NCBI RefSeq assembly: GCF_016863275.1
Contig: NZ_BOOO01000013.1
Location: forward strand, 1-64,000
Origin: Planotetraspora mira
GTDB taxonomy: Bacteria > Actinomycetota > Actinomycetes > Streptosporangiales > Streptosporangiaceae
Reading direction: 5' to 3'
Length of the DNA stretch: 64,000 bases
Shown here: positions 59,101 to 64,000 of the stretch, piece by piece
Position numbering within the stretch: the first letter of the stretch is position 1
Layout of the letters: every line of letters begins with the position of its first letter
The notes under the pieces: generated by a model
What the model was told of the DNA's origin: nothing
Database searches by the model: none
Seen by the model: the letters and a program-made list of their open reading frames with translations, nothing else
Made by a program: the position numbers and the translations under genes

Positions 59101-59308
59101 CCCAGCACGATCCGCCGAGGACCAGGGCGCCCAGCCGTCTGGCCGCGTCGGCCGCGTCGGTGACGAGCGTCGTCTTGCCGATGCCCGCCTCGCCGGTGAC
59201 CAGGACCAGGCCGCCGTGGCTCTCCGCGGCCCGGCCGATCTCGGCGCGCAGCATCGCGGCGGGATGGTCCCTGCCGATGAGCCCGCGAGTCACGTCGTCA
59301 ATCCGCAT
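56135..59308 (-). CDS. large AAA ATPase/TPR regulator-like protein without HTH
   Basis: A 1057-residue STAND-type ATPase. Walker A is VTGEAGIGKTTLVTDAADAA (38-57), Walker B VVVLDDLHWADAASLKLLEF, followed by GTYRDVE and FFVEQTARLW motifs common to LAL regulators, then TPR-like repeats (about 380-850). The last 170 residues replace the LuxR HTH with a different module: a small beta part (VWSLGFAGRTVHLPDAKGLR), a charged coiled coil (ARYRRRLAQLDEEIDRAAGL) and a helix with ARKTVTARIRDVLRKLDRLH that looks HTH-like but is not LuxR. DNA binding is therefore unproven. A small frame precedes it by 43 bp. Confidence 0.9.
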   Translation of the reverse strand: MRIDDVTRGLIGRDHPAAMLRAEIGRAAESHGGLVLVTGEAGIGKTTLVTDAADAARRLGALVLGGSCWDSDNAPGYWPWVQVLRGVRRSVTPGEWSAAEDAARGGLAALLGESPNSDVVDGFHLYDAVTSALVSISQSRPVVVVLDDLHWADAASLKLLEFAAQHTWFERLLLVGTYRDVEVEHADHPLRPFLLPLASRATTITLTGLDRDGVGALMARTAGHEPAPDLVAEVHRRTGGNPFFVEQTARLWRSGGSVTAIAPGVRDTLLRRLSLLPRPVVELLTTAAVLGRDFHRQVLAATAAAPVAHVDRLLDQAVTARLVVAKGGAKFAFAHDLVRETLYESLDEDEAPRRHAAVIRAVDRTPDLAVRTVPADLARHAYLAGEHVGTARTVELLVGAAHHAVRRLATEEAAGHYRRALDLAVDGSPRRRVMIAIDFGRELYHWGDSDVGWHAFEEAAAVAQEADDPELLARVALSVHGTCGRDHIGQMGAGLLREAHRRLVRRDSPEALPLDRVAQDLAVQVAVLARRDDDDEALVFGLWARHDSIWGPGTAPERVALTDEILTLARRTADVEMESYAAALRWVALLEQGDPRYLDQFDAYIELGRRDDTPRLGLATSSDLSIVSALLGRFDEAESHLNEVVEVNGRLGHDHFAYMLDHHRWAVRLLQGRFEDLEDVHRVLLRSRHPCPGLLQAMTELRRGDVEPARRYLAEATAKGEPRERSVQPLWLRFQAMVAAASRDPELCEKARADLEPHIGTWAVAMHGWDIGGPMVLWLALVDAAQERWDDAIDGFTAAWHSADRLQARPWSIEARVHLAETLLARNRTGDAEAAGRLLDDVETEAAQIGMTHIAESVQRLQVHPRPPEAVHVPARGDTFLRDGEVWSLGFAGRTVHLPDAKGLRDLHRLLSRPGTDVSAVELLDPEGGPLVVAARRMGGDPILDEEAKARYRRRLAQLDEEIDRAAGLGDDRRAADFDREREALLAELRSAAGLGGRDRRLGDEAERARKTVTARIRDVLRKLDRLHPELAAHLRATVSTGAACRYQPDQEISWRC

Positions 59309-59351
59309 CTCTATAGGAAGGTAGCCGTCCGTCCCGTCCGTGGTCCGGCGC

Positions 59352-59507
59352 TCACGGCGTTCGCCGGTGACGACGTGGATGTTCGGCGGTGGGCGAGTTC
59401 TCGGATTCCAGGAGTTGCCGTGGGGTTCCGGTGAAACCGGTCGACGATGACCGCAGCGGTGAGGTTCTCGATCGCACCGGTCCTGGCTTCTCCTCGGCGA
59501 CGCTCAT
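59352..59507 (-). CDS. small candidate peptide gene (51 aa)
   Basis: An ATG behind AGAAAGGA opens a 51-residue frame starting MSVAEEKPGPVRSR, rich in Ser, Thr, Arg and Pro and ending RRHRRTP. It lies 43 bp upstream of the AAA ATPase gene on the same strand and behind an AT-rich, promoter-like region. No family is recognised and there is no Cys. It could be a small regulatory peptide or simply part of the leader of the ATPase gene. Confidence 0.3.
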   Translation of the reverse strand: MSVAEEKPGPVRSRTSPLRSSSTGFTGTPRQLLESENSPTAEHPRRHRRTP

Positions 59508-59871
59508 GGGGGTCCTTTCTCCCGAATGCTTAACGTGGAGCAAGTAATTCGGCACGCACGATGACGCCCGCCGGAAATGCCATATTAAGATTTCTGTCGT
59601 TTCTTCGCGCAGGCCGATCTTCGTGCTCGGCGGGCACGCCGACGCATCGCCCGCGCGCAGGCTAATCGGAAAGCAACATATCCGCGAATATATGCCGCTT
59701 AATAGCGACAAATGCCGTCAGTTGGTGGACGTCTTCACGTTCCGTGTGGCCACCTGAACAGCGAGCATCCCCTGCGCCGCGCCGGGCAGATCGTCGCTCG
59801 GAAAGTGGGCCTCCGGGCGGTGCCGTACGGCCTGCAGGCCGCACGGCACCGATCATTCGGGAGGACGGGAT
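59508..59871. other. 364-bp gap: promoter region and terminator
   Basis: The part 59520-59720 is AT-rich and probably holds the promoter for the minus-strand genes to its left. The part near 59819-59850 is the terminator of the acetyltransferase gene. Nothing else was recognised. Confidence 0.5.
59819..59850 (-). terminator. terminator of GNAT gene
   Basis: A 15-bp stem with one mismatch (ggtgccgtacggcct against aggccgcacggcacc) and minimal loop lies 21 bp after the acetyltransferase stop codon. Confidence 0.7.
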
Positions 59872-60786
59872 CTAGGCGGGATGGTGGAGGAACACACGCT
59901 CCTGGACGACGGGATAGCCGGCGCGTGCGAACGCGGCAGCCATCGGAACGTTGCCGACGTCGGTGTCCGCCCCGATCTCGGCGGCTCCGGCGTCCGCCAG
60001 GATGTGGGTGGCCTCGACGAGCAGGTCGTACCCGTAGCCGTGGCCACGCTGTCCGGGGACGACGCCGACGTACCCGATGATCGGGCGCGTGTGGTTCCTG
60101 CCGGGGACGGCGAGGCCGGCCAGGTCTCCCTCCCGGGTGTAGGCCAGGCGCCACCATTCGCGCGGCGACGGCATCCAATGCAGGAACTCCAGCTCGTCCC
60201 TTGCCGAGGCGTCGACGCCTCCACGCGCCATCTCGGCCCGGGCGTGCGCGTCGAGCGTGCTGTGATGCGTGCGGCGGATGACATCGAGGATCACCTCGTC
60301 GTCGGGTTCCGGCCGGAACTCCAGCCGACCCGGCCGCCGGGGAAGACCCGCGTCCGGAGTCCACAGGTAATTGAGACGCTCGACCAGTGGCTCCATGCCG
60401 GCCTGCTCCGCCGCCGAGATCCGGACCTCGGCCTCCGCGCGGACCGCGGGGTCGTCCCGCCATCGCGGCGGCAGGACGAGGCAGTATTCGGCGGTGAACG
60501 GAGCGGCTCGGAGCAGCGCCGCGCCGATCTCGACGTCGGATCCGAAGTCGAACCAGTCGAGGGCCGCGGGTCGCCGGTCGTCCGGGCCGCCCCACCAGGC
60601 GGCCCTGCCGACGACCTCGCCGTCGCGCAGCGCCACCCAGGTCCACTCGGGGCGGTACTGCGCGGCCGCGGCGACCTCCAGATAGTCGCGGCCGGCCCAC
60701 GCCATTCCGACGGACGCCGGGGCGGACAGGGAAAGGAAAAGGTGTTCTTCGCCCGCGGTGAGCGGGCGGATGACCAGATCGGTCAT
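59872..60786 (-). CDS. GNAT-family acetyltransferase
   Basis: A 304-residue protein made of two GNAT-like halves; the C-terminal half has the acetyl-CoA loop GVVPGQRGHGYGYDLLVEAT (about 243-262), while the N-terminal half (VALRDGEVVGRAAWWGG) looks degenerate. The substrate is unknown; two-domain GNATs include antibiotic- and mycothiol-related enzymes. A GGAGGA site lies 9 nt before the ATG, but inside the loop of a 7-bp hairpin, and a short leader frame with perfect Shine-Dalgarno lies upstream, so expression may be controlled by attenuation. Confidence 0.9.
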   Translation of the reverse strand: MTDLVIRPLTAGEEHLFLSLSAPASVGMAWAGRDYLEVAAAAQYRPEWTWVALRDGEVVGRAAWWGGPDDRRPAALDWFDFGSDVEIGAALLRAAPFTAEYCLVLPPRWRDDPAVRAEAEVRISAAEQAGMEPLVERLNYLWTPDAGLPRRPGRLEFRPEPDDEVILDVIRRTHHSTLDAHARAEMARGGVDASARDELEFLHWMPSPREWWRLAYTREGDLAGLAVPGRNHTRPIIGYVGVVPGQRGHGYGYDLLVEATHILADAGAAEIGADTDVGNVPMAAAFARAGYPVVQERVFLHHPA

Positions 60787-60820
60787 GGGGAGCAGTCCTC
60801 CAGGAAGATGGGCGCTCCCC
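60787..60820 (-). promoter_or_regulatory. candidate attenuator hairpin before GNAT gene
   Basis: GGGGAGC (60814-60820 on the minus strand) pairs perfectly with GCTCCCC (60787-60793), which abuts the GNAT ATG. The 20-nt loop holds the GGAGGA ribosome site. An alternative pairing of the same GAGCGCCC (60810-60817) with GGGCGTTC inside the leader peptide gene (60835-60842) is possible with one G-U pair. The two structures exclude each other. Confidence 0.55.
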
Positions 60821-60822
60821 GG

Positions 60823-60879
60823 TCAGACCCGCGTGAACGCCCGAGCGGGAAGGGAGCGCATGAACGGTCGCGTCGACAT
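60823..60879 (-). CDS. 18-residue leader peptide candidate
   Basis: The minus strand has a perfect AAGGAGGTGA Shine-Dalgarno followed after 5 nt by ATG and an 18-codon frame, MSTRPFMRSLPARAFTRV. The stop lies 36 bp before the acetyltransferase ATG. Position, strength of the site and the hairpins behind it are those of a translational or transcriptional attenuator. The peptide has no Cys or run of one amino acid; Arg-rich codons near the end (ARAFTR) could cause stalling. No homology is claimed. Confidence 0.5.
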   Translation of the reverse strand: MSTRPFMRSLPARAFTRV

Positions 60880-61161
60880 GGCTCTCACCTCCTTGGTGCT
60901 CGAGGGCGTGATCCCACCCAAACACATGCGCACGCGCCTGCTCAACTCATTTGTGATCGGAAAAGCGATCGCCTCTCCGCCTGGGATCGCCGGCAGACCT
61001 GATGTACCGTACGGCCCGGCCTTCGCGCCATCGCGGAGGCCGGCGCGCGGAAAACGGCGTGAACTCCTGCCCGGACATGTCGAGAAGCCGCCGGCGGCTC
61101 CGACTTTCTCGTAGAAGGGCGTCCGCCGCGGGCGCCTGACGACGATCACAAGGAGTCGGTG

Positions 61162-61731
61162 ATGAGGAACATCTTCCTTTTCATGATGACGAGTCTCGAC
61201 GGCTACTACGCCGGTCCGAACGGGGAGATCGACTGGCACAACGTCGACGAGGAGTTCAACCAGTTCGCGGCCGACCAGTTGGCGGAGGTCGACACGCTCC
61301 TGTTCGGCCGGGTCACCTATCAGGGCATGGCGTCGTGGTGGCCGACGCCCATGGCGAAGGAGTCCGACCCCGTCATCGCCGAGCGGATGAACGGCATCGC
61401 CAAGCTCGTCGTCTCGACGACCCTGGACTCGGCGGACTGGGCGAACACCCGGCTCATCAAGGACGACGTGGAGGGCGAGATCGCGCGGCTGAAGCGGCGG
61501 CCCGGCAAGGACATCGCGATCTTCGGCAGCTCCGAGTTGACGGTGAGCCTCCTGCGGTCGGGGCTCGTCGACGAGTTGCGGATCATGGTGGCCCCCGTGG
61601 TGCTCGGAGGCGGCAGATCCCTCTTCGCGACGGTGGAGGACAGGGTCGGCGTGGAACTGCTGAAGACGAGGTCGTTCCGTTCCGGCAACGTCCTGCTCCA
61701 CTACCGGCCCGACGGGCGCCGGGCCGTCTGA
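61162..61731 (+). CDS. dihydrofolate reductase family (RibD-C-like) protein
   Basis: A 189-residue protein of the RibD C-terminal/DHFR-like fold. Conserved blocks are FLFMMTSLDGYYAGPNGEID, DTLLFGRVTYQGMASWWP and IAIFGSSELTVSLLRSGLVD with MVAPVVLGGGRSLF. It probably binds NADPH; the substrate is unknown and need not be folate. ATG 61162 is chosen as it lies 6 nt after AAGGAG; GTG 61159 is too close to it. Confidence 0.92.
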   Translation: MRNIFLFMMTSLDGYYAGPNGEIDWHNVDEEFNQFAADQLAEVDTLLFGRVTYQGMASWWPTPMAKESDPVIAERMNGIAKLVVSTTLDSADWANTRLIKDDVEGEIARLKRRPGKDIAIFGSSELTVSLLRSGLVDELRIMVAPVVLGGGRSLFATVEDRVGVELLKTRSFRSGNVLLHYRPDGRRAV

Positions 61732-61755
61732 TCCGCCGGTCGGACGGTGATCCGG

Positions 61756-62520
61756 CTACCGCCCGAGCCGGGTCCTGACCACGAGGGTGTGCAGCACCTC
61801 ATGCGCCGAGCCCACATCGGGGAGCGCGGACGCGTCCCTGGCTCCCTCCAGGTCGGCGGTGAGGCGCTCCACGTCGCGGCCGAGCCGTACGAGATCGGGG
61901 GCGTCGCCGGGCAGTGCGCCGTGCTCCGCGGACCTCTTCGCCTCGACCAGGTCCGGCAGGTAGGGCGGTGTCCAGCGCCCGGCGTCGCCGTACAGGCGGG
62001 TCAGGTCGGCGACGACCTCCCCGGTGCGCATCAGGTGGGCGCCGGTGAGCAGCGTCCTGAAGGTGTAAAGCAGAGGCTTGAGCTCACCGGACTTCTCGAA
62101 CAGCCGCCACTGCGTCCGGGCGAAGCCCAGGTAGTGGTGCGCGTGGTGGCGGGTGACGCACGCGGGGGCGGCCGCGACGAGTTCCTCGTGGACCGGCGAC
62201 GTGGCGACGACGAGCGGTGAGAGCAGTTGCTCCAGGACGTAGCCGTTGCGGCCCAGCAACATGCGGCAGAACTTGGCCAGGTCATGCGTGACGAGGTCGA
62301 CCTCCACGCCGTCCCGGTCCCACATGCGGGTGACGGTCTCCTCGCCGTGGCGGAGCCCGACGACCTCCTCGACCGGCAGCACGTGGACGCCGCGCAGGTC
62401 GAGGTCGGAGTCGTCGGAGGGGAAGCCGTACAGGTGGGCCCCGCTGACGGTGGCGAAGGCCAGTGGGTGGGTCTGCTCGCGCGGAATCTCGGCGAGCCAC
62501 GACGGCAGAGTGGCGGTCAT
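61756..62520 (-). CDS. RlaP-like nucleotidyltransferase
   Basis: A 254-residue protein of the DNA polymerase beta superfamily, RlaP/YcgL type. The catalytic motif reads SGAHLYGFPSDDSDLDLRGV (26-45), with the two Asp of DLD as metal ligands, and a third acidic site in VEVDLVTHDLAKFCRML. The rest is helical with HHAHHYLGFARTQWRLFEK. Members of this group are predicted to modify RNA ends or act in RNA repair; the substrate is not established here. It is convergent with the DHFR-like gene. Confidence 0.88.
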   Translation of the reverse strand: MTATLPSWLAEIPREQTHPLAFATVSGAHLYGFPSDDSDLDLRGVHVLPVEEVVGLRHGEETVTRMWDRDGVEVDLVTHDLAKFCRMLLGRNGYVLEQLLSPLVVATSPVHEELVAAAPACVTRHHAHHYLGFARTQWRLFEKSGELKPLLYTFRTLLTGAHLMRTGEVVADLTRLYGDAGRWTPPYLPDLVEAKRSAEHGALPGDAPDLVRLGRDVERLTADLEGARDASALPDVGSAHEVLHTLVVRTRLGR

Positions 62521-62551
62521 CGTGCCTCGGAGACGCGTGCGGGGAGGGGGG

Positions 62552-63202
62552 TCACAGAGCGCCGCTCTCGATCGCTTCCTTGAGGCCTTCCTGGGTCTCC
62601 TCGTGGGAGGAGACGCCGTTCGTCACCGTGAAGTCGATGAGCAGGACGCTCGCCTCGAAGGTGAGGTGCTCGGTGACGCGGGTCCCGCCGTCGCCGAGGT
62701 CCTCGAAGACGATCTTCTGGTGGGTGACCACGTTGGGCAGCGACCAGCTGTCGGTCTCGTAGAAGAAGCCGTCGGGGTGGATCCGCTGTTGTGCGTGGGT
62801 CTTGCTCGTGACCGGGATCCCGGCGACGACGGGGATGTCCTCGATGGCCGTGAAGTCGATGTAGTGCGTGCCGGCCTCGGTCCAGTCCTTGTGGGTGACC
62901 ACGCGCTTCAGGAACGAGTGCAGGCCGAGGTGATTGTTGACGTTCGAGTACGCCGCGAAGACGTGCTCGATGGGCGCGTCGATGTCGATGGAGATGTCAC
63001 GTTTCACCTGGCTCCGCCCCGTCAACGGCAGGGGTGCGGTCGCGCACTCGTAGAACTTGTAGAAGTCCCACGCGGCCTGCCATTCGGCGGCGAGCTGGGC
63101 GTCGGTCTCGAAGGTCTCGGCGTGGACGGGATTCGAGAACGCGCCGAGCGCGACTGCGGCCGTGAACAGCTGGATCACGAGAAGTCGAAGGAGCTTCTTC
63201 AC
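62552..63202 (-). CDS. secreted SRPBCC-family protein
   Basis: A 216-residue protein with a clear signal peptide (basic KKLLR start, hydrophobic 6-22, cut after VHA at about 28) and a START/SRPBCC-like helix-grip domain (about 60-210; IDIDAPIEHVFAAYSNVNNH at its start). Secreted SRPBCC proteins are less common than cytoplasmic ones and may bind lipids or polyketides outside. The GTG start follows GAGG. It lies 31 bp upstream of the nucleotidyltransferase gene on the same strand. Confidence 0.82.
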   Translation of the reverse strand: MKKLLRLLVIQLFTAAVALGAFSNPVHAETFETDAQLAAEWQAAWDFYKFYECATAPLPLTGRSQVKRDISIDIDAPIEHVFAAYSNVNNHLGLHSFLKRVVTHKDWTEAGTHYIDFTAIEDIPVVAGIPVTSKTHAQQRIHPDGFFYETDSWSLPNVVTHQKIVFEDLGDGGTRVTEHLTFEASVLLIDFTVTNGVSSHEETQEGLKEAIESGAL

Positions 63203-63385
63203 GGAACCTCACCGAGTTATGACGAAAGTGGCGAATGCCCTTATATCGCACTTGATCAACGTTTATGAAGATGTTTTCGGTGGAGCGCCGTGAGACGCAC
63301 ACTGTTCGGCTCAGTTCTGAGGGAGTTAGGCAACAGAATCGAAACGATAGGTTCACATGCCGGAATCCGTGCCATATCGTAGAGG

Positions 63386-63399
63386 TGGGAGCGCTCCCA
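63386..63399. promoter_or_regulatory. CebR-type box TGGGAGCGCTCCCA
   Basis: A perfect 14-bp palindrome identical to the consensus operator of CebR, the LacI-family cellulose/cello-oligosaccharide repressor of Streptomyces and relatives. It lies 18 bp before the GTG of an ATP-binding protein gene and 184 bp upstream of the divergent SRPBCC gene. No cellulose gene is adjacent. Confidence 0.75.
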
Positions 63400-63416
63400 T
63401 AGATTGGAGTGAAGCC

Positions 63417-63863
63417 GTGACCCCCCACCCGCGCACCGCCGAGTGCCTGTTGCCCGCCGTCGGCGCGAGCGTGTCCCAGGCCCGCGCGCTGGTGCGCCGG
63501 GAGCTGGACCGCTGGGGGATCCCGTCCCTGATCGACGACTGCACGCTCATCGTCAGCGAGCTCGTGACCAATGCCGTACGGCACGGCGGCAGCGCCCTCG
63601 CCCTCAGGCTCGTCGGTGGCCGCGGCTGGGTGTACGGCGAGATATACGACCCAGGCGACGGCGTGCCCCGCCCGCGCGAGGCGGGCGCCGACGCCACGGA
63701 CGGCCGGGGACTGCTGATCGTGGCGACGCTGGCCGGTGACTGGGGGGTCGCTCACCCCTCGCGCGGCGGCAAGACCGTCTGGTTCGTGGCCGGAGAGGGA
63801 GCCCCTGCCTGCCGGGCGTCCACGGCGCCCGTCGGGGCCGATTCCCTCACCTCGGTGTGCTGA
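63417..63863 (+). CDS. anti-sigma-factor-type ATP-binding protein (HATPase_c_2)
   Basis: A 148-residue single-domain GHKL ATPase of the RsbW/SpoIIAB-like group. The N box is IVSELVTNAVRHGG, the G1 region EIYDPGDGVPRP, and the G2 region DGRGLLIVATLAGDWGV. Such proteins in actinomycetes act as serine kinases or anti-sigma factors that control development or stress. The GTG at 63417 follows GGAG. A CebR-type palindrome sits directly upstream, so carbon source may influence its expression (inference). Confidence 0.92.
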   Translation: MTPHPRTAECLLPAVGASVSQARALVRRELDRWGIPSLIDDCTLIVSELVTNAVRHGGSALALRLVGGRGWVYGEIYDPGDGVPRPREAGADATDGRGLLIVATLAGDWGVAHPSRGGKTVWFVAGEGAPACRASTAPVGADSLTSVC

Positions 63864-63952
63864 CTCACGGGTCAGGTCGAGCGGACATGCGTGGAATGTG
63901 ACGGTTTGATCACCCACTGCCGCGAAGGTGTGATTCTTGAGATCATCGCCGG

Positions 63953-64000
63953 ATGATCCCCTTATCGATCGCGGTGGCGACCGAGCCGCATCCTTACCCG
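63953..64000 (+). CDS. possible start of a further gene (cut by window end)
   Basis: An ATG at 63953 opens a frame that runs to the window end (MIPLSIAVATEPHPYP). There is no clear Shine-Dalgarno site, and 16 codons are too few to judge. The 89 bp before it are non-coding as far as visible. Confidence 0.2.
   Translation, partial: MIPLSIAVATEPHPYP

Noticed and set aside
56693-59434. 900-codon open frame on the plus strand opposite the large AAA ATPase
   Set aside because: Shadow of the minus-strand gene. The minus strand has Walker motifs and TPR-like helices; the plus frame is Arg/Gly/His/Val-rich without any motif.

Overview
The window is high-GC DNA with many GTG starts, Shine-Dalgarno sites of the AGGAGG type, frequent ATGA stop/start overlaps and typical actinobacterial families (SecA2, NERD, LAL-type LuxR, LanC, AA10 LPMO, F420/PPOX proteins, DrrAB). 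It is a chromosomal segment of a filamentous actinomycete. A member of the Streptosporangiales is my best guess, but that is inference from gene content only.

Layout. 0.3-8.9 kb: a LacI-controlled sugar locus (solute-binding lipoprotein, two permeases, secreted GH99-type endo-mannosidase, and a divergent debranching-type glycosidase) with palindromic operators in the divergent promoter. 8.9-12.4 kb: a PPOX protein, a cytochrome P450, an AlkB-type dioxygenase and an aldo/keto reductase. 12.4-20.2 kb: a His-rich duplicated protein, NAD kinase, and a redox/hypoxia-like set (cNMP-sensor histidine kinase, response regulator fused to a thioredoxin-reductase-like flavoprotein, two CBS proteins, zinc alcohol dehydrogenase, PPOX protein). 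This set carries DosR/DevR-like boxes in two of its promoters. 20.3-24.4 kb: a LanC-like cyclase with a Cys-Cys-Gly zinc site, a chitin-type LPMO, an inverted pair of 53-bp-period repeat arrays around a decayed GntR gene, and a barwin-like (DPBB) protein with no visible signal peptide. 24.5-38.6 kb: SecA2, small enzymes and transporters, a FAD monooxygenase/TetR pair with three operators, a phosphotransferase plus three acyl-CoA dehydrogenases bracketed by two copies of a TetR operator, a NERD membrane protein, and a CoxD/CoxE-like MoxR-VWA pair.

38.7-45.6 kb: tRNA-Lys, a two-gene terpene locus (class I synthase and DxDTT class II cyclase), an HxlR/NmrA pair, an FMN reductase and a DrrAB exporter. 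45.56-49.17 kb: a degraded integrative island inserted at the 3' end of drrB, bounded by direct repeats that each contain an integrase 3' end, with a LigD-like fragment and an AT-richer PH-domain gene inside. 49.2-59.5 kb: two large AAA/TPR-type regulators (one LuxR, one without HTH), a catalytically dead-looking SDR, a ClpX-type zinc finger/HTH protein behind twin palindromes, and a Rieske oxygenase. 59.5-64 kb: a GNAT acetyltransferase preceded by a candidate leader peptide and attenuator hairpin, a DHFR-like protein, a RlaP-type nucleotidyltransferase, a secreted SRPBCC protein and an anti-sigma-type ATPase behind an orphan CebR-type box.

The best candidates for undescribed biology are the leader peptide/hairpin upstream of the GNAT gene, the 53-bp-period inverted repeat arrays, the DosR-like regulon around the fused response regulator/flavoprotein, the SecA2-adjacent DPBB protein, and the zinc finger/HTH gene with twin operators.
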